From JAGZHZ01 sp963929865 (GTDB taxonomy: Bacteria; Bacillota; Clostridia; Lachnospirales; Lachnospiraceae), in contig CAWVKK010000045.1 of assembly GCA_963929865.1 (NCBI GenBank), positions 1-64,000 on the forward strand: DNA of 64,000 nucleotides. Direction: 5' to 3'. Position numbers and translations under genes: made by a program. The notes beneath the pieces were generated by a model, which made no database searches, had not been told where the DNA came from, and saw only the letters and a list, made by a program, of their open reading frames with translations. Positions 51,480 through 59,062 of the stretch are shown here, piece after piece (position 1 is the stretch's first letter; every line of letters begins with the position of its first letter).

Positions 51480-52691
51480 ATGCGCAGATTGATGATTCTG
51501 GGGGCCGGCATTTATCAGGTTCCCCTGATTCAAAAAGCAAAAGAGATGGGGCTGTTTACTATTGCCGTAAGCTGTCCCGGTCCTTATCCCGGTTTTGCAC
51601 TTGCTGACAAGGTCTACCAGATCGATACGACCGATCAGGAGCAGGTTCTCCGCGCGGCCCGGTCTGAAAAAATCGACGGTATCTGTACATCCGGAACAGA
51701 TGTGGCGGTCCGTTCTGTCGGTTTTGTCTGTGAAGAGCTTGGCCTTTGCGGTCTGTCTTCTTCTTCTGCCGTCCTCGCCACCGATAAGGCGAAGATGAAG
51801 CAGGCTTTTGTCCGCGGCGGCGTCTCGACCGCTTTTTTCCGCAAAGTCCATTCCTCAGAAGAAGCGCTTGCCGCTTTCTCGGAGCTGAAGCCTCCTGTGA
51901 TGGTAAAAGCGGCAGACAGTTCAGGCAGCCGCGGCGTCTCGCGGGCTGACACACGCAGCTCCTTTCTTGAGGCCTACCAGGCTGCATGCCGGGTCACAAA
52001 AAAACCGTATGTTCTGGTTGAAAAATTTCTTGACGGCCGCGAGATCGGAGTAGACGGTTTTTTGCAGAACGGAAGGTGGAAGCTTCTGCTCCCCCACGAT
52101 AAGTATCTGTGCCGGACCGGTCAGACGGCCATTCCGGCTGGTCACTCTTTTCCCTTTGCCTGCCCGGTCTGTGTGGAAAACGAGATCCATGCTCAGATGA
52201 CGCTTGCCGCCCGCGCGCTTGGTCTCGACAACTGTGCCGTCAACGCCGATCTTATGCTTTGCGGGGACCGCGCTTTTCTTCTCGAGATGGGCGGAAGAGC
52301 AGGAGCAACGGGTATTCCGGAGCTGATTTCCTGCTATACGGGAACAGACTATTATGAGCAGATCATCAGAAATGCTCTCGGAGAGAGCGCGGATTTCTCG
52401 TGCGCTCCAAAGATCCCATGTATTTCCAGGCTTTTGTTCAGTCCACGTTCCGGCGTTGTGACGCAAATCCGCGAAGATACTATTGCCGGGCTTCGGTCGC
52501 AGGATGTTTCCATCCATCTCGACTATCGCACAGGGGACCATGTCTCCCGCGTAAGAAACGGCACAGACCGCATCGGATCTGTCATTTGCAGAGGGAGTTT
52601 GGGGCAGTCTGTGGAGGAATTGGAACAGTCCATGAATCATATTGTCTCTTTGCTTCAGTCTTCAATTTTTGTCGATGGAATACCGCTATGA
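51480..52691 (+). CDS. ATP-grasp carboxylate-amine ligase-like protein
   Basis: The protein has 403 residues: an N-terminal pre-ATP-grasp Rossmann part (RLMILGAGIYQVPLIQKA, near-PurK), an ATP-grasp core (MVKAADSSGSRGVSRA near 140, YVLVEKFLDGREIGVDGF near 178) and the metal-binding strand FLLEMGGRAGATGIPEL near 265. Such ligases join a carboxylate to an amine or similar acceptor using ATP. Its close coupling to a polyprenyl-sugar enzyme suggests modification of a lipid-linked sugar or its precursor, but the substrate is unknown. It overlaps the next gene as ATGA. Confidence 0.82.
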   Translation: MRRLMILGAGIYQVPLIQKAKEMGLFTIAVSCPGPYPGFALADKVYQIDTTDQEQVLRAARSEKIDGICTSGTDVAVRSVGFVCEELGLCGLSSSSAVLATDKAKMKQAFVRGGVSTAFFRKVHSSEEALAAFSELKPPVMVKAADSSGSRGVSRADTRSSFLEAYQAACRVTKKPYVLVEKFLDGREIGVDGFLQNGRWKLLLPHDKYLCRTGQTAIPAGHSFPFACPVCVENEIHAQMTLAARALGLDNCAVNADLMLCGDRAFLLEMGGRAGATGIPELISCYTGTDYYEQIIRNALGESADFSCAPKIPCISRLLFSPRSGVVTQIREDTIAGLRSQDVSIHLDYRTGDHVSRVRNGTDRIGSVICRGSLGQSVEELEQSMNHIVSLLQSSIFVDGIPL

Positions 52692-53056
52692 GAAAAAAAA
52701 TTTTTTATTATCTGATGCTTCATCTGAATATTATGCTTTTTTCCTTTACCGGAGTTTTTTCAAAATCAGCCAGCAATGCGTACGGCAAAAACGGAATTTT
52801 TGACCCTGTCTTTTTGCTGTTTGTATTTCTGATGCTTGCAAACTGCGGCATTTATGCGATTGCCTGGCAGAAAATCATCCGATATTTTGATCTGTCTGTG
52901 GCCTATGCCAACCGAAGCGTCTATTTAATCTGGTCCCAGCTGTGGGCTGTGCTTTTCTTCCATGAAACGTTATCCGTTTGCAATGTCGTCGGAATGATCA
53001 TTTTGTTCCTTGGCGTCCTGATTGTGCAGGGAGAAGCCCGGCCGTCTGCTTCCTGA
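52688..53056 (+). CDS. Small EmrE/EamA-like membrane protein, first of pair (ArnE/ArnF-like)
   Basis: The protein has 122 residues and four membrane helices, starting at the ATG that overlaps the ATP-grasp stop by 4 nt. The C-terminal half (LIWSQLWAVLFFHETLSV, then NVVGMIILFLGVLIVQGE) matches the end of small multidrug-resistance/EamA-type proteins. Single-domain proteins of this type work as dimers; with the partner 11 nt downstream it most resembles the ArnE/ArnF flippase pair that moves undecaprenyl-linked aminoarabinose across the membrane. Confidence 0.78.
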   Translation: MRKKIFYYLMLHLNIMLFSFTGVFSKSASNAYGKNGIFDPVFLLFVFLMLANCGIYAIAWQKIIRYFDLSVAYANRSVYLIWSQLWAVLFFHETLSVCNVVGMIILFLGVLIVQGEARPSAS

Positions 53057-53067
53057 AGGAGGACGAT

Positions 53068-53406
53068 ATGAATCATCCATTTTTTCTGCTTATGTTTGCC
53101 GGCACTTTTTTCTCAGCGCTCTCGCAGATTCTCTTAAAAAAGAGCGCCGCGCAGACCTACTCTTCTTTTTTTAAAGAATATGTCAACTGGCGCGTTCTCA
53201 CAGCATACGCCATCTTTTTCGGCGTTCTTCTTTTAAACACTTACGCCTACACGAAGGTGGAATTGAAATACGGCTCTGTCATCGATGCGTTTACTTATAT
53301 ATTTGTCCTGCTCCTCTCCGCAGTGATGCTCCATGAAAAGGTCTCAAAAAGACAGCTTTTTGGAAATCTTCTGATCCTTGCAGGAATTTTTATCTATGCC
53401 CTTTGA
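53068..53406 (+). CDS. Small EmrE/EamA-like membrane protein, second of pair
   Basis: The protein has 112 residues and four membrane helices. An early FFSALSQILLKKSAAQTY carries the conserved loop-1 Lys region, and the later LLLSAVMLHEKVSKRQL with GNLLILAGIFIYAL is the typical ending. A strong ribosome site (GGAGG) precedes the ATG. Two different small subunits side by side imply an antiparallel heterodimer. Joint work with the GtrB-like enzyme on a lipid-linked sugar is inferred. Confidence 0.78.
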   Translation: MNHPFFLLMFAGTFFSALSQILLKKSAAQTYSSFFKEYVNWRVLTAYAIFFGVLLLNTYAYTKVELKYGSVIDAFTYIFVLLLSAVMLHEKVSKRQLFGNLLILAGIFIYAL

Positions 53407-53446
53407 TCGGGCGCGCCGCAGTGTTGCGCTGTCTGAAGAATGTACA

Positions 53447-53505
53447 AAAGAAAAAAAGATGAGCAGATTCCAGTATCTCTCTGGCAATCTCTCATCTTTT
53501 TTTCT
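53447..53505. terminator. Bidirectional intrinsic terminator between the SMR pair and rpoD
   Basis: AAAAAAAGATGAG...CATCTTTTTTT with inner AGATT/AATCT and CAG/CTG pairs. A-run and T-run flank the stem on both sides, fitting the convergent genes at 53406 and 53533. Confidence 0.88.
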
Positions 53506-53532
53506 TTTCTCAAAGATTGTGTGCAGGCGCCT

Positions 53533-54657
53533 TTAGATTAAAAAGTCTTTCAGTCGTTTGCTTCTCGATGGATGGCGCAGCTTTCTGAGCGCTTTCGCTT
53601 CGATCTGGCGGATGCGTTCTCTTGTGACGTTAAACTCTTTTCCCACCTCTTCGAGCGTTCTGGCGCGTCCGTCCTCCAGACCAAAACGCAGGCGCACTAC
53701 CTGTCTTTCCCTCTCTGTCAGCGATTCCAGCGCTGCTCCAAGCTCTTTTTTCAGCATGGAAAATGCCGCGGAGTCGGCGGGGGAAAGCGCTGAATCATCT
53801 TCAATAAAGTCTCCCAGGTGGCTGTCGTCTTCCTCGCCGATCGGAGTGTCGAGGGATACCGGATCCCTGGAAATTTTCAGGACCTCTCTGACTCTTGCCA
53901 CCGGAACGTTCAGGCGTTCTGCCACCTCCTCCGCCGACGGCTCTCTTCCAAGCTCCTGCAAAAGCGTTCTTGTCATGCGCAGCGTCTTATTGATTGTCTC
54001 TACCATATGCACCGGAACACGGATCGTTCTTCCCGTGTCTGCGATTCCCCGGGTGATGGCCTGCCTGATCCACCAGGTTGCGTATGTGCTGAATTTGTAT
54101 CCCTTTGTATAGTCAAATTTGTCGACTGCCTTCATCAGCCCCATATTTCCTTCCTGAATCAGATCGAGAAACGGCATGCCGCGGCCCACATATTTTTTGG
54201 CAATGCTGACTACAAGCCTTAAGTTTGCCTCTGTCAGCGCCTTTTTCGCTTCTTCATCCCCGTTTTCCACTCTTTTTGCCAGCTCGACTTCCTGTTCCGT
54301 CGTCAGAAGAGGCACGTTGCCGATTTCTTTTAGGTACATCCGCACAGGGTCTTCTGTGCTGACGCCTTCCAGAACATCCACGTCGTCGATAATCTCTACC
54401 TCATCTTCCATAAACATATCTTCTTCATTTTCAATCAGAAGATCTTCCGTATCGTCTGTGTCTGAGGGAACTCCGCGCAGAATATCGACGTCATGTTTTT
54501 CCAGATATTCCAAAACCATGTCCATCTTTTCTTCTGAAAGATCAATGCCTCGAAATGCGTCGTTAATCTCACTGTATTCCAATACATTTTTCTTTGTCTT
54601 TGCCAGTTCCAAAAGACCGTTCAGTGCTTTTTTAAATTGTTCTTGTAATTCATCCAT
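53533..54657 (-). CDS. rpoD: Primary RNA polymerase sigma factor (sigma-70/RpoD)
   Basis: The protein has 374 residues. Region 1.1 starts at the N terminus (DELQEQFKKALNGLLELAK), the acidic DIDVLEG-type linker follows, and region 2 has EANLRLVVSIAKKYVGRGM with YATWWIRQAITRGIADTGRT. Region 3 contains EPSAEEVAERLNVPVARV. Region 4 ends in TLEEVGKEFNVTRERIRQIE, the -35-reading helix. Length fits a Firmicute housekeeping sigma. DnaG, the usual neighbour, is absent upstream; a ClpX-like gene lies there. Confidence 0.96.
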   Translation of the reverse strand: MDELQEQFKKALNGLLELAKTKKNVLEYSEINDAFRGIDLSEEKMDMVLEYLEKHDVDILRGVPSDTDDTEDLLIENEEDMFMEDEVEIIDDVDVLEGVSTEDPVRMYLKEIGNVPLLTTEQEVELAKRVENGDEEAKKALTEANLRLVVSIAKKYVGRGMPFLDLIQEGNMGLMKAVDKFDYTKGYKFSTYATWWIRQAITRGIADTGRTIRVPVHMVETINKTLRMTRTLLQELGREPSAEEVAERLNVPVARVREVLKISRDPVSLDTPIGEEDDSHLGDFIEDDSALSPADSAAFSMLKKELGAALESLTERERQVVRLRFGLEDGRARTLEEVGKEFNVTRERIRQIEAKALRKLRHPSRSKRLKDFLI

Positions 54658-54701
54658 AACTGCTCATTCTCCTAAATGGTGCTGTTTCCCCAATATTGTT
54701 T

Positions 54702-54747
54702 GCTCTTTTGTACCGCAAAAAGCAGCCTCTGCTGCGATACAAAGAGC
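54702..54747 (-). other. Large RNA hairpin between the clpX-like gene and rpoD
   Basis: In minus-strand RNA, GCTCTTTGTA pairs with TACAAAAGAGC, and CGCA with TGCG, around an inner GCAGC/GCTGC stem. No U-run follows, so it is more likely a processing or regulatory structure than a plain terminator. Confidence 0.4.
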
Positions 54748-54761
54748 GGACAGACTCTGTG

Positions 54762-56216
54762 TCATCCCTTCAGAGCCGGTGTCCCTCTCATCATAATTAC
54801 CGGTCCCCCCGTATGTTCAATATAATCTTTTGTGATAATCACCCGTCCGATATTGTCATCTTTCGGAATTTCATACATGATATCCAGCATAAACTCTTCA
54901 ATGATCGCGCGCAGCGCTCTCGCGCCCGTCTTGCGCTCCAGCGCCTTTTTCGCAATCGCTGTCAGCGCTTCCTCCTCAAATTCAAGCTTCACTTCGTCTA
55001 ACGCGAGAAGTTTTTGGTACTGTTTCAAAATTGCATTTTTCGGTTCTTTTAATATTTTTACCAGCATCTCTTTCGTTAATCCCTCTAAAGTGAATACAAT
55101 GGGAAGTCTTCCGATAAACTCCGGGATCATTCCAAAGTTGCGGATATCATCTAACGTTACTTTTTCTAAAATGTTTGGATCGTTGTCATATTTATCTCTT
55201 AAATCTGCGCGGAAACCGATGGATGCCTGCTTATTGAGCCGCTCTTTTATGATGTCTTCCAGTCCCGGAAACGCCCCTCCGCAGATGAATAAAATATTCC
55301 TCGTGTTTACCGTCGCCATAGGAACCATCGCGTTTTTGCTGCTTGCCCCGACCGGGACTTCAATCTCGGCGCCTTCCAGCAATTTGAGCATTCCCTGCTG
55401 GACTGCCTCCCCGCTGACGTCCCTTTGGTTTGTATTTTTTTTCTTTGCAATCTTGTCGATCTCGTCGATAAAAATAATGCCCCGCTCTGCTTTTTCTACA
55501 TCATTGTCTGCCGCCGCAAGCAGTTTCGAGACAACGCTTTCGATGTCGTCCCCGATATAGCCCGCCTCTGTCAAAGACGTGGCGTCCGCGATCGCAAGCG
55601 GCACATTCAAAAGTCTCGCCAGCGTCTTGACCAGATATGTTTTTCCGCTTCCTGTCGGTCCGATCATCAGCATATTTGACTTCTCAATCTCAATTTCATC
55701 CTGCGTGCCGGTCGCCACTCTTTTATAATGATTGTACACGGCAACCGAGATCACTTTTTTTGCGTGTTCCTGTCCGATCACATAGTCGTCTAAACTCGCC
55801 TTGATTTTATGGGGCGCCGGGATGGAATGAATATCAAAGGAAGCTTCCGGTTTTTCTTCTTCGTTGCGTTTCTTTTTCTTCACCCTCTGACGTTTCGGAA
55901 TCTGGTTCGTCAGATTGGACAGATCTGACAGGTCCATCATCTGAACATTTCCCGAATTGAGCAGATCGCTGTATGGAAAGCTGCCATTTCCCATGGAATC
56001 AAAAGCTTTTTGCATGCAGTCAGAACAAATGTGAATATCGTTTGGAAGAGAAATCATTTTTCCTGCCTTGCTCTCCGGTCTGCGGCACATAAAGCAGACA
56101 TTTTCGTATTCTGTTTCTTCGTTTTCCGTGTGTGTTTTCTCTTTTTTTCTGTCGTCCTTTGTCATTTCTGTTTCCTTTTCCTCTATTAAGTCTAAGTCAT
56201 CTCTTTGATTTGACAT
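54762..56216 (-). CDS. clpX: ClpX-type AAA+ unfoldase, long variant
   Basis: The protein has 484 residues, against about 420 for usual ClpX. The C4 zinc finger (CFMCRRPESKAG...CSDC) starts only near residue 41, after a highly charged N-terminal extension. A Lys/Arg-rich linker (KRQRVKKKKRNEEEK near 115) precedes the AAA+ core. Walker A is GPTGSGKTYL, Walker B IIFIDEIDKIA, the pore loop GYIG (GYVG in E. coli), and an IGF loop (QASIGFRADL) for ClpP docking is kept. No clpP is adjacent. The ATG at 56216 follows GAGAGGG; the frame's earlier ATG lacks a site. It may be a second ClpX in the genome. Confidence 0.85.
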   Translation of the reverse strand: MSNQRDDLDLIEEKETEMTKDDRKKEKTHTENEETEYENVCFMCRRPESKAGKMISLPNDIHICSDCMQKAFDSMGNGSFPYSDLLNSGNVQMMDLSDLSNLTNQIPKRQRVKKKKRNEEEKPEASFDIHSIPAPHKIKASLDDYVIGQEHAKKVISVAVYNHYKRVATGTQDEIEIEKSNMLMIGPTGSGKTYLVKTLARLLNVPLAIADATSLTEAGYIGDDIESVVSKLLAAADNDVEKAERGIIFIDEIDKIAKKKNTNQRDVSGEAVQQGMLKLLEGAEIEVPVGASSKNAMVPMATVNTRNILFICGGAFPGLEDIIKERLNKQASIGFRADLRDKYDNDPNILEKVTLDDIRNFGMIPEFIGRLPIVFTLEGLTKEMLVKILKEPKNAILKQYQKLLALDEVKLEFEEEALTAIAKKALERKTGARALRAIIEEFMLDIMYEIPKDDNIGRVIITKDYIEHTGGPVIMMRGTPALKG

Positions 56217-56437
56217 AATAATCCCTCTCTTTTGCACATTGTCTTCCTGCCGATAGCAAATGGAATATGACATTTCCCCTTTCTGTGCGTTCTCATCTGC
56301 ACATGACTCCCATCCAATATATTTGTTTGCTGCCCAAAAAAGGCGATTGCTCTTTGAATGTTTCGATGTCTTTGCTTGTGCAATGGCATTTCTCCTGTTA
56401 CAACCGCCTTTCTTTTCTTTTTAAAGTCATATTTTAG
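56217..56437 (-). promoter_or_regulatory. Long 5' leader of the clpX-like gene with terminator-like hairpin and small upstream ORF
   Basis: About 220 nt separate the predicted transcription start from the clpX-like ATG. Near the front GGCGGTTG (56408-56401) can pair with CAATCGCC (56349-56342), followed at once by a run of at least six Ts, an intrinsic-terminator pattern with a large loop. A 65-codon frame starts in the loop (56389) and ends 25 nt inside the clpX-like gene, though its AGGAG is only 2 nt from the ATG. Attenuation is an inference. Confidence 0.45.
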
Positions 56438-56443
56438 TGTTTT

Positions 56444-56472
56444 ATTATACCATTTCTATCTCTGTGTGTCAA
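56444..56472 (-). promoter_or_regulatory. Perfect-consensus sigma-A promoter of the clpX-like gene
   Basis: TTGACA (56472-56467), exactly 17 bp, then TATAAT (56449-56444) on the minus strand. This is the only promoter in the window matching the consensus at all 12 positions. The gap 56217-56610 holds this promoter, the leader downstream of it and the htrA terminator. Confidence 0.92.
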
Positions 56473-56510
56473 TATATTTCTTTCTTACTTTTTAATATTT
56501 TAACACAATA

Positions 56511-56550
56511 AGACAGTCACCCAAGGATTTCCTCCCTGGATGGCTGTCTG
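56511..56550 (-). terminator. Terminator after the HtrA-like protease gene
   Basis: AGACAGCCATCCAGGGA pairs imperfectly with TCCTTGGGTGACTGTCT, followed by TATTGTG on the minus strand, about 60 bp past the stop codon. Confidence 0.65.
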
Positions 56551-56610
56551 ATCTATTATGCTATTTCCCGGCATTTTTATTGTCTCAGATTTCGCACGTA
56601 TTCCTCTTTT

Positions 56611-58026
56611 TTAAAATCCAAAGAAATTTCTAAAGAGGTCATTTCCATTATAGTTTCTCTGATACTCGGTCTCCTGCTGATTGTTTTCCTCATTCTGTCC
56701 GCTTGACGCTGTCTCCTGCGGCTTTTCGCCTAATGTGATCGTGACCGTGCGTTCTATATACTCGCTGCCCTGAGCAGACTGCACAATCAGGTCGATGGTT
56801 TCTCCCGCTTTATAGTACTGCATTCTTTCCAGGAGTTCGTCTCTTGTGGAAATGGTAACGCCGTCCAACTTCGTGATGATATCGCCTCTCACAAGACCTG
56901 CCGCTTCAGCTGCGGAACCCTCCTCCACGCTGTAGACAAATGCGCCTGACGGCATACTGTAGAGCTGCTTTGCTTCCGATGAGATGTCAACTACGCTGAC
57001 TCCCATATAGCCCTGCTCTCCTTCATCCACTACCGTTCTCGTCGTCATGTTCATCAGTTCCTCAAAAATCGGCTGTGCCGTATCGATCGGAATCGCATAT
57101 CCCATGCCTTCTACTCCGCTTTCTGCCGTCTTGACAGAGTTGATGCCGATTACCTGTCCCTGTGCGTTGACAAGAACGCCGCCGCTGTTGCCGAAGTTGA
57201 TGGCTGCGTCAGTCTGGATCATCGTGTTGGTGACGGTGTGGTCTCCATCCTCTACCGACACTTCACGGTCAAGCGCGCTGATGATGCCAAGCGTTACCGA
57301 CTGTCCGTATCCGAGCGCATTTCCGATCGCGATCGCAGGTTCCCCAATCGAAAGATCAGAGGAAGATCCCATCTCTGCAACTGCAATCTGGCTCATCACC
57401 TCGTCGGGGATGTCTTCCAGATTGACGGCGATAACGGCCAGATCGCGCTCAGAGTTTGTTCCTTTTACTGTTGCGGATACGACAGCATCCTCCGGATCCT
57501 CTAAGCTTTCAGTATCTACGCTGAAGCATACGCTCAAATCCGTAGCGTCCTCCACCACATGGTTGTTTGTTCCGATCAGAAGCTCCGTATCGTTTTGTCC
57601 GATGATGAATCCGGATCCGCTGCTCTCGCTGTCATACGTGAGCGTTCCATAAAAGAAATTCGGCACTTCCTCGACAGATATGTTTGTGATTGCGACAACG
57701 GAAGGCATGACCTTCTCCACCACATCCGACACATCATATGCCTGCATGGAAGCCTGCCCGCTGCTGCTGTCCTCAGTCTCTGATGCCTGAACCGTATCCA
57801 TATCAGACTGATCTACAGAAGCCATCTGATACGAAGCGCCTGCCACGCTTCCAAAGAGCATTGCCGACGCCGCGATGGCCGCCGCACGTTTCCACATTCT
57901 GCTTCTCGCTTTTTTTTGCGAACGTTTTGCCGATGCTTCTCTATCGGCATCCGTCTTATAATATCTGGAGTTTTCATCTAATTCATAATATTCATAATTG
58001 TTTTCACTGTTTCTATCTCTTAACAT
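56611..58026 (-). CDS. HtrA/DegP-like trypsin-type serine protease with PDZ domain
   Basis: The protein has 471 residues. A cytoplasmic charged N terminus and one membrane helix (AAAIAASAMLFGSVAGASY near 50) anchor it. The protease domain has its triad in TNNHVVED (His), SERDLAVIAV (Asp) and NFGNSGGVLVN (Ser). A PDZ domain follows with YMGVSVVDISSEAKQ and GLVRGDIITKLDG, and the tail is Asn/Gln/Glu-rich. It acts in envelope protein quality control. I choose the second ATG (58026), 8 nt from GGAGG, over the one 2 nt from it. Confidence 0.92.
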   Translation of the reverse strand: MLRDRNSENNYEYYELDENSRYYKTDADREASAKRSQKKARSRMWKRAAAIAASAMLFGSVAGASYQMASVDQSDMDTVQASETEDSSSGQASMQAYDVSDVVEKVMPSVVAITNISVEEVPNFFYGTLTYDSESSGSGFIIGQNDTELLIGTNNHVVEDATDLSVCFSVDTESLEDPEDAVVSATVKGTNSERDLAVIAVNLEDIPDEVMSQIAVAEMGSSSDLSIGEPAIAIGNALGYGQSVTLGIISALDREVSVEDGDHTVTNTMIQTDAAINFGNSGGVLVNAQGQVIGINSVKTAESGVEGMGYAIPIDTAQPIFEELMNMTTRTVVDEGEQGYMGVSVVDISSEAKQLYSMPSGAFVYSVEEGSAAEAAGLVRGDIITKLDGVTISTRDELLERMQYYKAGETIDLIVQSAQGSEYIERTVTITLGEKPQETASSGQNEENNQQETEYQRNYNGNDLFRNFFGF

Positions 58027-58136
58027 ATCCATAACCTCCTTGGTGATCTTGCTTTCTTTTTCTTTATGCCTAGAGTCTACTTCTCAATTGTGTTCATTTT
58101 GTGACGAAATGTTGAAAAAATATTGAAAAGTCAGCC

Positions 58137-59060
58137 TTATTTCTTGGTCCAGTACGAAGGACTCATCGTATATTTTAAAATTTTTTCTCTCGAAAGCTTT
58201 TTATATTTTCTCCCTTTACGGTATCCCATATACTTGCAGGCGCTTTTGATCACTAAGTCCGGAATCAGCCATGGCTTGTGCATATGCCAGAAATATCCTG
58301 CCGTCTGTCTCACAAGGCGGATTCCTTCCTTTTCTGACCGGATTCCTCCAAAAATTTCCGGATGATCCGCCTGGGAGACGGCCAGGTCAAAATTTCTCTG
58401 AAACAGTTCGCGGTTTGTATAGTTGTGGGAATGAATCACCTTTGCCTCCGCCACATACGCAACCGAATAGCCTGCCTGTATCAGCTTTCCGGCAAAGATC
58501 ATATCCTCGTTAAAAATGGTTCTCTTTTCAAATCCTCCCATTTTTTTATAAATCTCTGTGCGGTACGCCGCGCACACATTCGAACAGAAATACGTTTTGA
58601 TGCCAAGCTTTGAGAGGTCTGATTTTTTCTTTCTGCGGCTCATAGGACCGTAGTTAAACGCTCTCGTGTAGCGTTCCATCAAGCTGGCGTCCTCCGCCGG
58701 AAGCTGTCTGGCGTACGCCGCCGCCACTTCCGGTCTTTTAAAGGGCTTTACCAGTTCCTCGACAAGATAGACGTCGTTTGGAACCGCATCCTGCGTCATA
58801 AACAGAAGAAGGTCAGAGCCGCACAGCCTTGCGGCTCTGTCTCTCGTGCCTCCGTGGTCAAACTCCTCCTTTCGGATATGGTGGATCTCGATCTCCGGAT
58901 CTCCTTCATACCGGTAAGACGGAAACCATTTTTTTTCTGTATTGACAATCACAATCCGTGAGACAGGGTATGTCTGTTTTTTCAGCATCCGTATCAGACT
59001 GTCAAATTTTTCCTGCGGTTTGTACGTCGGAATAATCACATCAACCGTTAATCTATCCAT
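58137..59060 (-). CDS. Family 2 glycosyltransferase (rhamnosyltransferase-like)
   Basis: The protein has 307 residues of the GT-A fold, beginning VDVIIPTYKPQEKFDSLIRM. The donor-site region is FMTQDAVPNDVYLVEELVKP near residue 90, and FNEDMIFAGKLIQAGYSVAY near 190 is the ED-type acceptor motif. RKEEFDHGGTRDRAA near 65 is typical of rhamnosyltransferases of polysaccharide clusters. It should add one sugar to a lipid-linked repeat inside the cell. It follows the LCP gene by 2 nt. Confidence 0.85.
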   Translation of the reverse strand: MDRLTVDVIIPTYKPQEKFDSLIRMLKKQTYPVSRIVIVNTEKKWFPSYRYEGDPEIEIHHIRKEEFDHGGTRDRAARLCGSDLLLFMTQDAVPNDVYLVEELVKPFKRPEVAAAYARQLPAEDASLMERYTRAFNYGPMSRRKKKSDLSKLGIKTYFCSNVCAAYRTEIYKKMGGFEKRTIFNEDMIFAGKLIQAGYSVAYVAEAKVIHSHNYTNRELFQRNFDLAVSQADHPEIFGGIRSEKEGIRLVRQTAGYFWHMHKPWLIPDLVIKSACKYMGYRKGRKYKKLSREKILKYTMSPSYWTKK

Positions 59061-59062
59061 AA

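Noticed and set aside
51921..52640. 239-codon frame on the minus strand opposite the ATP-grasp gene
   Set aside because: The plus-strand protein has clear ATP-grasp motifs; the opposite frame shows none and has no promoter or ribosome site.
56192..56389. 65-codon frame in the clpX-like leader as a real gene
   Set aside because: Its AGGAG is only 2 nt from the ATG and the product has no recognisable feature. It is kept as a part of the leader finding, not as a coding feature.
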